64,000 nucleotides of DNA from NCBI GenBank assembly GCA_029204225.1, contig CM055111.1, positions 16,353,019-16,417,018 of the forward strand, given 5' to 3'. A model generated the notes under the pieces. That model was not told the DNA's origin. It saw only the letters and a list, made by a program, of their open reading frames with translations, and searched no databases. The translations under genes and the position numbers were made by a program. Positions within the stretch are counted from its first letter, which is position 1. Each line of letters opens with the position of its first letter. Below are positions 39,765 to 49,495 of the stretch, one piece after another. This DNA is from Diphasiastrum complanatum (lineage: Eukaryota; Streptophyta; Lycopodiopsida; Lycopodiales; Lycopodiaceae).

Positions 39765-40938
39765 ATAGTCTAAATTTTGGACGTTATGAAATTTACTGAA
39801 TATTTATACGTAAGAGAGTTTATTTCTTGTATTAAGCTTTGGTATAAAGTAAAGTATGAGAGTGAATAACAGAAAGGCCAACTTTGCGATTCAAAATTTA
39901 ATTGAAAATTTTTCAGCAAGTTGAACTTTATGTTTCATCCATCTCTTAGCAACTTCATTGTCTCATTAGCAAATAGTATCAAATATGATGAAAGCTCATA
40001 TATTGCGTTTTGTTTTGTTTGGTTTTTACTTGAGCTAGGCAATTCTAGTTATTATGGTTTTTGTGTGAAATATAATTCATGAATAAGTTTTCATCAATAA
40101 CACCTAATCATTATCCAAATATAATTTTGCGATTGTGTTTTCTTTTGCAGGACATATAGAAAATGTGTTCCATATTGGATGAAGAAATGGTCGAATTTTC
40201 ATATATGCGTTCTGAAGACTACTTTATTGGTGGTTTTTATGCTTTGAAATTGCAAATACTAAGAAATAGAGATACTGATATTTGGATCGTGAATGTTGTG
40301 AATAGTGATCATGAACTTTGTGAATATTGATTGTGAACATTGTGAATACTAATGTGAAATTGCAAATATTGAGAAATGAATATTATGAGATACTAATCGT
40401 GAATAATGAGAAAATTGATCTTCAATATTCTTAAATAAAAAATACTCTACAACATAATTGTGATTATTATGGACATTTTTAAAAACAAATTAAGAATGTT
40501 AAAATGTGATTATTCAAAATAAAATTTTTTCTTGCTAATCTTGGTTACTTGTGCTAAGATTTCATAAACTAAAAATTACAAATTTGATTGATTTCTTTTA
40601 ACATTAAAATGTCTATTAAAAACTTACAACAAACTAATATCCAAATTTTGGAAGTAAAAAATAATTTCTCACACCAATATCTAAAATGCCTTCTTCAATC
40701 CTAAAATTTTAAAGTTCATGATATGATGACCCACATCGATCTTGTTACAGTTCTGCCCTCTATCTTCACTCACAAACATATCTACCTTGTTACCAAGTAT
40801 TGCTCTAGTTATAACATCAATATTCTGATAACAAAACCAACATGACAAGAACTAGAAATGCTTCATCGTGATCGGCCAAAGAAACAATAATCAAACTTGT
40901 AAAATAGAAAAAGTGCAGTTCTTATTTGAGCAACTACA
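39765..40938 (+). repeat. 1.17-kb dispersed repeat, inverted copy at 61695-62935
   Basis: The whole segment is reverse-complementary to 61695-62935 with scattered substitutions and indels. Landmarks are CGTAAGAGAGTTTATTTCTT, TTATCCAAATATAATTTTG, CTTCTGAAGACTACTTTA-like DNA and AACAAGGTAGATAT (inverted). It contains a stretch rich in GTGAAT(A/G)TTGTGAA words at 40280-40440 and a possible terminal exon (listed separately). Confidence 0.88.
40151..40326 (+). pseudogene. possible duplicated terminal exon in the 1.17-kb repeat
   Basis: After a TTTCTTTTGCAG acceptor-like site, the copy here reads KMCSILDEEMVEFSYM and RSEDYFIG before running on to a late stop. In the inverted copy (about 62400-62485, minus strand) the same peptide MCSIFDEEMVEFSNM and HPEDYFIGDL ends at TGA, with ACATG in frame at the start. 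This could be the 3' exon of a host gene caught in a repeat. The family is not recognised, and chance conservation of repeat DNA is the alternative. Confidence 0.3.
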
Positions 40939-41215
40939 AATCTAGACTATGCAAAACAAATCTAAAAGAAGCAGATTTGTCCAAAATAAAAACCAAATCT
41001 ACACAAAGTACAACAAACATGCATAGATCTACAAAAAAGTCTGAATTCACCAAACTACTAAGATTTGATGAAAGGATTGGATCTACTACATATGTATTGG
41101 AGAATTGGTCATCAGAATTATAAAGTCCTCAATCCAAGGATCATATTTTAAGCATCGTGGAGATTCTTCCTTGCATGCTATTGGACCCCTAAATCTATTG
41201 AAGCAAATTCTAAGC

Positions 41216-41227
41216 TGGTATCAGAGC
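41216..41227 (+). other. primer-binding site of an unidentified LTR element J
   Basis: TGGTATCAGAGC in plus orientation, about 190 bp upstream of element H. It belongs to another element into which H inserted; no LTR boundary or coding region of J is recognised on either side. Confidence 0.6.
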
Positions 41228-41414
41228 CGTACAGGGAGTGTACACAGTACAGTGTCGTCGTTGAAGAGAGTTTTGGGAGAAGAACAATCTTCTAAGAGTT
41301 CGGGGTTTATGGCGGGTTGTAGACGGAAAGTGAAGCACTGGTGCACATATTCTAGCACACAGACACTTGCTGAGCTTGAGACTGTGTAAGGATTTTCTTT
41401 AATGTACTGTACAT

Positions 41415-41900
41415 TGTTAGAAATTAGCAATTTTCACATGGTTTTTGATGGATTTTGATATCTATGTGGATCCACACGTGTGAGGACCTGTCCACACATC
41501 TCACATCTGAAATGACACTTGAAATATTCAGTTCCATTTTGATTAGCTTTCATTTCAGTCAAATATGACATCTCCTAAATTATAGGAGTTAGGTCCTAGA
41601 TTGTAGGAATATAGAAGGTCAACACAAACCACCAATGGATGATGTGGCAAACTTGATAGATCTTATCCAAAGTGGATATGGATAAGTATAATGAGCTGTC
41701 CCACACGTGCTGGATGCAGCTTAGAGAGAGGTATTGATGATTGTGTACTTGATCCATGATGGATCCATTGTGAACCTAATGATGAGAAATCTTGGTGTTT
41801 CACTCTCTTAAGCACTTTCTTTGTGGATGAATGCTTAGTAAATCATTAGTAAACTATTTTTCTGTTATTAGGCCATACAATAGCTGGACTTCATACGTGT
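41415..41900 (+). repeat. first LTR of H, 3'-truncated
   Basis: Starts TGTTAGAAATTAGC and matches the other H LTRs up to about CTTCATACGTGT, then joins pol DNA (AGTTTCTAATAGTG at about 41905). Includes ATCCACACGTGTGAGG near 41470. Confidence 0.88.
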
Positions 41901-42638
41901 TTGATAGTTTCTAATAGTGATGATGAAGCATCCTTTGAGGACATTAGATTATATAGAAGACTTGTAGACTCCTTGTTCTATCTTACAATAACTAGGCCTG
42001 TTCTAAGTTATGGTGTGGGTAAACTAAGCCAATCTATGCAAAATCCATTGGTTTGTGATTGGAAAAATGCAAAAAGGGTGTTGAGGTACATCTTGGCCAC
42101 CAAGAACTTTGGCATTTTATATGATGGATCTAATCTTGCCTTAAGGGCATATTCAAATGCTGATTTTGGAGGTGATAAGGTGTACATAAGGTCCACAAGT
42201 GCTTTTGTTACCTTTCTTTGCAATGACATAGTGTCTCGGCTTTCCAAAAAGCAAGATACTACTTCTCTATCTTCAACCGAGTCGGAATACAAAGCACTAA
42301 CATCCACAACAAAGGAGATCTTATGGTTGAAGAGGCTTTTGGTGGAGTTGCAAGTCGTGGAGGCCGAGGAGCAGCCAATAATATATTGTGACAACCAATC
42401 AAGCCAAGCATTAGCAACCAATCCTACATTCCATGCAAGGAGCAAGCTCATAGAGATTGCTCACCATTTTGTGAGGGAAAAGGTTCAAGCAAAGGAGATC
42501 AAGCTACATCATGTGTCTTCAATAGGTTGCCTTGCTGATCTACTCACTAAAGCCTTGCCAAAGGCTTCATTTATCAAGTTAAGATCAGCTTTAGGAGTTG
42601 TAGATAGATGTACTATAGTTGTATCATGTAAAAATTGA
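41901..42638 (+). CDS. copia RT tail and RNase H of H unit 1
   Basis: A single 245-codon frame: DEASFEDIRLYRRLV, LFYLTITRPVLSYGVGKL, WKNAKRVLRYILATKNFG, YSNADFGGDKVY (the RNase H SDADFG motif with Asn at the position of the first acid), SSTESEYKAL (Glu), YCDNQSSQAL (Asp), HARSKLIEIAHHFVREKV, CLADLLTKALPKASF. It ends at TGA just before the PPT and the 42643 LTR. The RT palm and everything upstream are absent, so the fragment is functionless alone. Confidence 0.88.
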   Translation: MIVSNSDDEASFEDIRLYRRLVDSLFYLTITRPVLSYGVGKLSQSMQNPLVCDWKNAKRVLRYILATKNFGILYDGSNLALRAYSNADFGGDKVYIRSTSAFVTFLCNDIVSRLSKKQDTTSLSSTESEYKALTSTTKEILWLKRLLVELQVVEAEEQPIIYCDNQSSQALATNPTFHARSKLIEIAHHFVREKVQAKEIKLHHVSSIGCLADLLTKALPKASFIKLRSALGVVDRCTIVVSCKN

Positions 42639-42642
42639 GGAG

Positions 42643-43290
42643 TGTTAGAAATTAGCAATTTTCACATGGTTTTTGATGTATTTTGACATCTATGTAGATC
42701 CACACATGTGAAATGACACTTGTAATTAATATTCAGATCTATTTTGATTAGCTTTCATTTGTGTCAAATATGACATCTACTAAATTATAGGAGTTAGGTC
42801 CTAGATTGTAGATATCTAGAAGATCAACACAAACCACCAATGGATGATGTGGCAAACTTGATAGATCTTATCCAAACTGGATGTGGATAAGTACAATGAG
42901 CTGTCCCACACAGGCTGGATGCAGCTTAGAGAGAGATTATGATGATTGTGTACTTGATCCATGATGGATCCATTGTGAACCTAGTGATGAGAAATCTTGG
43001 TTTGTGAAGCAATCTTGGTGTTTTCACTCTCTTAAGCACTTTTTTTGTGGATGAATGCTTAGTAAATCATAAGTAAACTATTTCTCTCTTATTAGGCCAT
43101 ACAGTAGCTGTACTTCACATGTGTGAAGTCGTGGGCATTATTTGATTGTTCTTGCTTGGAATCACAAAGATTGTCAAGTAGAACCTAGACTTGGAAGCTA
43201 GTCTTGATATAGATCAACATCCCAAGCTACCAATCACTCTTTGTGATCATTTGTAGATCAAATTTTGTCCTTAAACTCTAAAACTTTACA
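42643..43290 (+). repeat. middle LTR of H (3' LTR of unit 1, 5' LTR of unit 2)
   Basis: TGTTAGAAATTAGCAATTTT to ...TCTAAAACTTTACA, 648 bp. A GAGGAG purine tract precedes it and TGGTATCAGAGC follows at 43291, so it carries signals for both neighbours. Confidence 0.92.
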
Positions 43291-43302
43291 TGGTATCAGA
43301 GC
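43291..43302 (+). other. primer-binding site of H unit 2
   Basis: TGGTATCAGAGC directly after the LTR end at 43290. Confidence 0.9.
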
Positions 43303-43912
43303 CAATTCAAAGAGCTTAGTTGATGATCCAAATATCTTCATTTTGGTGAAAGCATTGGTGCTAGATTGATTTTGAAGTAGGGCGACCTTCACTAATAGTT
43401 TACTTGTGATGTTGAGGTTCAGATTAGTGTGTAAAGTTCAAATGTACTTCTCACACGTGTGAGAGGCTACTGGAGATGTACTTTCACCAAAACGTTGTGT
43501 TTTTTGAATATTTGAGTTTCAAAACAACTTGTGAAGAGTGAAACTAGTGATGTGCTTGTAAACATCCGTTGTTTCCATTATAGATTTGATGTTGAATGGT
43601 GTTAGAAGTTTATTAAACCTCCAAATCATTGAAAGTGAGTTTGAGGCTTATGTATTTAGTTCCAAGAGTGATGCTAAAACATTCTAGACACCATAGGAAG
43701 GCATTGGCACTTCCAAGAATCAAATCCGAGTTTCTAAATTGACTAGATTGTGTAGAATTAATCTTTCCAAGTCTTTTTGAGTTTAAGATCATTAAAGGTC
43801 TTGTTTCTCGAGTCTTGTGAGATTCAAAGGAGTATCATTGTAGCTAAAATTTGAGAAAGAGAGAAGGGAGACCCTTTGTATAGTACATTTGTTGTACTTG
43901 TTACTAGCTAGA
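43303..43912 (+). other. leader of H unit 2
   Basis: Non-coding stretch between PBS and gag, with TCACACGTGTGAGAGG near 43452. No conserved open frame. Confidence 0.65.
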
Positions 43913-44937
43913 ATGGGTTCAATTGGAGCCTATCTTCTTGAGGCTAGTGAAAGGCTAAATTCTAATAATTATTCAACTTGGAAAGTAAGAATGGAGTCAC
44001 TACTAGTGCTCCAAGATATGTATGATCTTGTCATAGGAGAGGAAGAAGAACCTCAAGGAGGGCAAGATCTAGTGAGGTACAAAAAGAGAACTAGACTAGC
44101 ATTACATTGTCTTAAAATGAATGTTAGTAATGAACTTCTAAAGGAAGTGGCATCTTGTACCTCAGCCAAAGAGGCATGGGACTATCTAAGAGGGATTTAT
44201 GAATCAAAAATACCTCTAGAGTGCTTATGTTAAGAAATAAAGTTCTTCAAAGCATTAGAGGTAATGATGAGAGTGCTCAAGAGTATGTCTTGAGATTAAA
44301 GTCTCTCAATAAAGAACTTTCCATCATTAGTGAGGGTATTCATGATGATGAACTTGTTCAAATCATTTTGAATGGTCTTGGAGATGAGTTCTCCAATCTT
44401 GTACAAAGCTTTGCTATTCAAGATGCACTACCTTCTATTGTCAAGCTCCATAGTGTGCTTGTGGCCGAGGAGAGTAGAATCCTTCATGTCAAGCAAAGGA
44501 TTGGTTCCTTGAAGTTGCATGATGGTGATGAGAAGGCCAACTTCTCAAGCAAAGGAAAGGCAAAGTCAAAGAAGAAGATCCAACAAAAGGAGACCAAGAT
44601 TGATGATCAACCATCAAGCTCTAAAGGTGGAAAGAAGAACAAAGCCAAACTCAAGTGCTTCTTTTGTGAAAAGAAGGGGCACTTTGCAGTCGAGTTTTAC
44701 AAGAAGAAGAATGCACAAGGAGAGAGCAAACAAGGCAACCTCACTCTTGAGGAAGATGAGGATGAAGCCTTGATGGCATCTACATCAACCTCCAAGAGCT
44801 ACTCCAATGACACATGGTGGATTGATAGTGGGGCTAGCATGACATTCCAAAAGCATTTTTTCTTAACTCTTGTACCTTTTCTAGGTTGTAAAAAGTCTAT
44901 TCTAACAACAAATGATCAAGAATGTAGAATAGATTGA
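43913..44937 (+). pseudogene. copia gag and protease of H unit 2
   Basis: ATG 43913: GAYLLEASERLNSNNYSTW, MESLLVLQDMYDLVIGEE, ALHCLKMNVSNELLKEV. A one-base loss in an A run near 44206 shifts the frame, which resumes as MLRNKVLQSIRGNDESAQEY. The zinc knuckle reads CFFCEKKGHFAVEFY, with Phe in place of the last Cys. Protease motif WWIDSGASMTF follows. A TGA at 44935-44937 interrupts TNDQECRID. With two disabling changes and a damaged zinc knuckle the product would not be functional. Confidence 0.88.
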
Positions 44938-46315
44938 GTGGGAACTATTCCCTTAAGTCTTGGATCCTCTAAAAGAGTAGATCTAGATAATGTACTCTAT
45001 GTTCTTACACTCACTAAAAACTTGTTAAGTGTAGGACAATTGATGGATGATGGTTTAGATGTCCATTTTAAGCAAGGTGTTTACTCCATAATGACAAATG
45101 ATACTTGCATTGTAAAGGGATTCAAGCAAGGAAGGCTTTTCAAGCTAGATGCTAATGTTTTTCTTGGAAGTGTGAACATGGTGAAGGAGGAGCTCAATCA
45201 AGTGGAGCTTTGGCATAAGAAGTTGGGCCATCCCAACTTCAAATCAATGGAGATGCGATGCACCAAGGATCTTGCTCTCGGCCTTCCAAGGACTCTCTCA
45301 AAGTGTGGAAAAAGATGTGAAGCTTGTAGCCTCTCAAAGGCACACAAGCTACCTTTTGTTAATTTTTCCACTAGATCTACAAAAGCATTAGATCGCATTC
45401 ATAGTGATGTGCACTTTTTTTCTCAAGAATCTAATGGAGCTGCATCTATGTATGTATCCTTTATTGATGATTACTCTAGATACACTTGGATCGAAATTTT
45501 GGATTCCAAAAGTAAAGTGTTTGAAGCTTTTGTTAAGTTCAAAACTCTAGTTGAAAATCAACTTGATTGCTAGAATTAAAGTATTGAGGAGTGATAATGG
45601 TGGAGAGTATATCTCCACCAAGATGATAGAGTTTTGTAAATCCAATGGCATTAAAAGAGAGCTTACATGTACTCATAGTCCTCAGTAGAATGGTATAGCT
45701 GAGAGAATGAATAGAACACTTTGTGAGTGTGCAAAGGCTTTAAGGCTAGATGCATCTCTACCTAAGTGTACAAAGGCTTTAAGGCTAGATGCATCTCTAC
45801 CTAAGTATTTTTGGGGCTATTATTTGTGCAACTTATTTCTGTAATAGATTGCCATGTAAGCCCATTGGAGGCATAACATCTTACGAGGCTCTATTTTGTA
45901 AGAAGCCAAATCATAAAGATCTAAGAATTTTCGGATCTACTTGCTATGTTTTTCAAGCATTAGATACAAGAAAAAAGGATGATCCTACCTCTATAAAAGG
46001 GATCTTTGTTGATTATGCTGAAAATAGCAAAGGATATAGAGTCTATAATCCAATAATTAAAAAGATTTTAGTGAGTAGAGATGCTACTTTTGATGAAGGT
46101 AACTACTACAAGTTAAATGAAAAAGCTTCTAATCCATCTTATGTCAAGGATCTTGCAAGATTTGAGGAGGAGCCTACATGTGATCAAGATCTTGAGGATC
46201 CACCTCAAGACTCGAGGACTCCAAGGAGGTCTACAAGAAGGAAGGCCAGGCCATCTAGGCTCAGCTATGTTGAAAAAGGTGAACAAAGGGAAGATTTCAT
46301 TCACTTACCTCTTAT
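44938..46315 (+). pseudogene. copia pre-integrase and integrase of H unit 2
   Basis: LYVLTLTKNLLSVGQLM, LWHKKLGHPNFKSME and CEACSLSKAHKLPF give the zinc element; DRIHSDVHFFSQES the first Asp. A frame change at about 45565 is followed by LRSDNGGEYISTK (second Asp), a TAG in SPQ(*)NGIAERMNRTL (Glu present), and a 39-bp tandem duplication at about 45728-45805 that repeats CTKALRLDASLPK. Another shift precedes ICATYFCNRLP. The C-terminal part (FGSTCYVFQALDTRKKDDP) runs to RLSYVEKGEQ. Confidence 0.86.
45728..45805 (+). repeat. 39-bp tandem duplication in H integrase
   Basis: TGT(G/A)CAAAGGCTTTAAGG to CTCTACCTAAG occurs twice back to back. Being 39 bp it keeps the frame but duplicates 13 integrase residues; related elements have one copy. 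Confidence 0.85.
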
Positions 46316-46503
46316 CTGTGTCAGATCTTCCATCTGAGAAGTCGGCGAAGGTTATTTTCCAAGAAATTGCCAAAAAAATGTTCAGAGAGTTTTTATCTCA
46401 AAATAACATTGTTGAGCCTTCGTCGAGACAACCTTCGCACTTTTCTAACATCTATGTTTGATGAGCCGAGTTGCTTTGAAGAGGCTATGGAGTCACAAGA
46501 ATG

Positions 46504-46590
46504 CTTCTTGGTTTCCAAGGGGAGGCTCGAACCTGAGACCAAAGAAACTTTGGATGTCAAGCTAACCAACTAAGACAACCCCGTTGGAGG
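46504..46590 (-). mobile_element. 87-bp tRNA-like (SINE-type) insertion in H pol
   Basis: CACAAGAATG occurs at 46494-46503 and again at 46591-46600. Removing the insert plus one copy restores the reading ESQE-WRDAM expected at the integrase/RT junction. On the minus strand the insert reads GGGGTTGTCTTAGTTGG then TTAGC and later CAGGTTCGAGCCTCC. These resemble the box A and box B of a tRNA-type RNA polymerase III promoter, about 40 bases apart. It lacks a long poly(A) tail. The alternatives are a short tRNA-derived SINE or a tRNA pseudogene fragment. Confidence 0.6.
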
Positions 46591-47435
46591 CACAAGAATG
46601 GAGGGATGCCATGCAAAAGGAGTATGATGCTCTTATGGAGAATCATACATGGAAGCTTGTGGATTTTCCTCTTGGAAGAAAACCACTTGAGTGCAAATGG
46701 ATCTATAGATTGAAGTATAATCAAGATGGGAGAATCAAGAAACACAAGGCAAGGCTAGTGGCAAAGGGGTTCTTGCAAACCAAGGCAGTAGATTTTGATG
46801 AAACTTTTGCTCCTATTGCTAAACTAGTTTCCATAAGGTTGATAATCTCTTGGCCTCTATTCTAACTTGATGTGACTAATGCATTTCTCATTGGCTATTT
46901 GGAAGAGGAAATTTTCATGAGGCAACCCGAGGGCTTCATCAAAGAAGATCAAGAGGAAAAAGTGTGTTTATTGGTAAGAAGCCTTTATGGGCTTAAGCAA
47001 GCACCTAGAGCTTGGTACTCTAGGTTGAATACTTTCTTGAACTTTGTTAAATTTGTTATAAGTGCTTATGAACCTTCTTTGTACTTAAGATTCAATGATG
47101 GTAAAATCGTCATGCTCATTTTGTATGTAGATGACATTATCCTTAGTGGAAATGATCATGATGGTATACAAGAAGTGAAAGTAGCATTGTCTAAAGAGTT
47201 TAAGATGGTGGATCTTGGTAATCTTCATTTCATATTAGGAATAGAAGTTTCAAGAGGCAAAGATTTGAGTTCTATTTGTCAATCCAAATATGCTTCTTCT
47301 CTTTTAGGAAAAATTGAAATGAAAGATTGTAAAGGAGTAGAAACTCCTATGGAGAAAAATGTAAAAGTTTCTAATAGTGATGATGAAGCATCCTTTGAGG
47401 ACATCAGATTATATAGAAGACTTGTAGCTCCTTGA
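46591..47435 (+). pseudogene. copia reverse transcriptase of H unit 2
   Basis: EYDALMENHTWKLVDFP, LECKWIYRLKYNQDG and VDFDETFAPIAKLVSIR lead to a TAA at 46863-46865 in place of Gln before LDVTNAFLIGYLEEE. The motif A Asp is therefore retained. SLYGLKQAPRAWYSRLN, YVDDIILSGND and LGIEVSRGKDL follow. A one-base loss near 47428 ends the frame at RRLVAP. This is one of the few RTs here that keeps motif A and YVDD together. Confidence 0.88.
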
Positions 47436-48097
47436 TCTATCTTACTATAACTAGGCCTGATCTAAGTTATAGTGTGGGTAAACTAAGCCAATCTATGCAA
47501 AATCCATTGGTTTGTGATTGGAAAAATGCAAAAAGGGTGTTGAGGTACATCTTGGCCACCAAGAACTTTGGCATTTTATATGATGGATCTAATCTTGCCT
47601 TAAGGGCATATTCAGATGCTGATTTTGGAGGTGATAAGGTGTACATAAGGTCCACAAGTGCTTTTGTTACCTTTCTTTGCAATGACATAGTGTCTTGGCT
47701 TTCCAAAAAGCAAGATACTACTTCTCTATCTTCAACCGAGTCGGAATACAAAGCACTAACATCCACAACAAAGGTGATCTTATGGTTGAAGAGGCTTTTG
47801 GTGGAGTTGCAAGTCATGGAGGCCGAGGAGCAGCCAAAAATATATTGTGACAACCAATCAAGCCAAGCAATAGCAACCAATCCCACATTCCATGCATGGA
47901 GCAAGCACATAGAGATTGCTCACCATTTTGTTAGGGAAAAGGTTCAAGCAAAGGAGATCAAGCTACATCATGTGTCTTCAATAGGTTGCCTTGCTGATCT
48001 ACTCACTAAAGCCTTGCCAAAGGCTTCATTTATCAAGTTAAGATCAGCTTTAGGAGTTGTAGATAGATGTACTATAGTTGTATCATGTGAAAATTGA
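47432..48097 (+). CDS. copia RNase H of H unit 2
   Basis: A 221-codon frame after the frameshift: LTITRPDLSYSVGKL, RVLRYILATKNFG, YSDADFGGDKVY (first Asp present, unlike unit 1), SSTESEYKAL, YCDNQSSQAI, EIAHHFVREKV, CLADLLTKALPKASF. TGA lies just before the PPT. It is nearly identical to unit 1 at the DNA level. Confidence 0.88.
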   Translation: MIYLTITRPDLSYSVGKLSQSMQNPLVCDWKNAKRVLRYILATKNFGILYDGSNLALRAYSDADFGGDKVYIRSTSAFVTFLCNDIVSWLSKKQDTTSLSSTESEYKALTSTTKVILWLKRLLVELQVMEAEEQPKIYCDNQSSQAIATNPTFHAWSKHIEIAHHFVREKVQAKEIKLHHVSSIGCLADLLTKALPKASFIKLRSALGVVDRCTIVVSCEN

Positions 48098-48101
48098 GGA
48101 G

Positions 48102-48742
48102 TGTTAGAAATTAGCAATTATCACATGGTTTTTGATGTATTTTGACATCTATGTGGATCCACCCTAAACACTTGTAATATTCAGATCCATTTTGATTAGC
48201 TTTAATTTGAGTCAAATATGACATCTACTAAATTATAGGAGTTAGGTCCTAGATTGTAGATATCTAGAAGATCAACACAAACCACCAATGGATGATGTGG
48301 CAAACTTGATAGATCTTATCCAAACTGAATGTGGATAAGTACAATGAGCTGTCCCACACAGGATGGATGTAGCTTAGAGAGAGATTATGATGATTGTGTA
48401 CTTGATCCATGATGGATCCATTGTGAACCTAGTGATGAGAAATCTTGGTTTGTGAAGCAATCTTGGTGTTTTCACTCTCTTAAGCACTTTCTTTGTGGAT
48501 GAATGCTTAGTAAATCATAAGTAAACTATTTCTCTGTTAGCAAGCCATATAGTAGCTGTACTTAACATGTGTGAAGCCATGGGTCATTATTATTTGATTG
48601 TTCTTGCTTGGAATCACAAAGATTGTCAAGTAGAAGCTAGATTTGGAAGCTAGTCTTGATATAGATCAAGATCTCAAGTTACCAATCACTCTTTGTGATC
48701 ATTTGTAGATCAAATTCAGTCCTTAAACTCTAAAATTTGACA
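48102..48742 (+). repeat. third LTR of H
   Basis: TGTTAGAAATTAGCAATTA to ...CTAAAATTTGACA, 641 bp, followed by target duplication TACAT. It lacks the CACATGTG block near the start that the middle LTR has (a small deletion). Confidence 0.92.
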
Positions 48743-48747
48743 TACAT

Positions 48748-49495
48748 GTTCTTTAATAAGGCTAGGAACTATAATAACTGGCAATCTTTCATAGTTGTAT
48801 GATTTTAGAATGCAACATTTTTGAGTTGAAGGTTTTCGAAGGCATGATTTTTCAAAAGCTGACATGCATTGCAAGATGTGGGATATCAAATGGAAACTTA
48901 GGGATATGTGAGATTTCAGCACTTAGTGAGGGCCTCAGAATAGACCTCGAAACAGGCCTCAGAATACTAAAGCTAAATTGTGGGTTATACCAATGCCCAT
49001 ACATATGCTCACGAATTTTGAAATCTGTGTCCCTTCCCGCGGCCTTTTTGTAAATGGAGATGGAGTTGGTGATGGTATCCAGAGAGGTACCTACCTTTTC
49101 TACTCCTTTGGTTGTTTAATCCCTCCTATCCCTCACTCTTGATTATTGCTCCTGCTCTTGCTTTTGCACTTCTTGTTTTGTCCTCCTGCTCTTGCTCCTC
49201 TTGATTGTGCTTATTTAGCTCTCCTCCTTGTAAAATCAAATGGTAAGAAATGGTGCTCTCAAGAACACTAAAACTCTTTTTTTGTTAGTCATTGGATTCT
49301 AACTAATTCCATTGTGTTGGCATGTTTGTGTAGGTGACAAGAGAAAAGATGTAAGATGGAAGATGGAGCTCTAGTGAGTGCACGTCATGGTACATCCTCC
49401 AGTTATGGACTTGTTGTCATCTTTGCAGCTCGCCCAACTTGCATCATTGTAGTGGTGCAACTTGAATCATTTTCTTTCGCTTTTTGCTCTGTAGG
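48748..49495. other. unassigned sequence
   Basis: Presumed continuation of element J after H. A pyrimidine-rich stretch with repeated CTCCTGCTCTTGCT words lies at 49130-49200. No domain is recognised. The short open frames are not convincing. Confidence 0.45.

Larger units (their letters stand above)
41415..48742 (+). mobile_element. copia H, three-LTR tandem array with a single target duplication
   Basis: LTRs lie at 41415-41900 (truncated), 42643-43290 and 48102-48742. TACAT at 41410-41414 and TACAT at 48743-48747 flank the whole span. The first unit keeps only the RT tail and RNase H (41905-42638); the second has the complete domain order. The RT-tail/RNase H copies in the two units are almost identical. 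The array therefore behaves as one insertion with an extra internal LTR, from recombination between LTRs or cDNAs, followed by deletion in the first unit. Confidence 0.9.
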
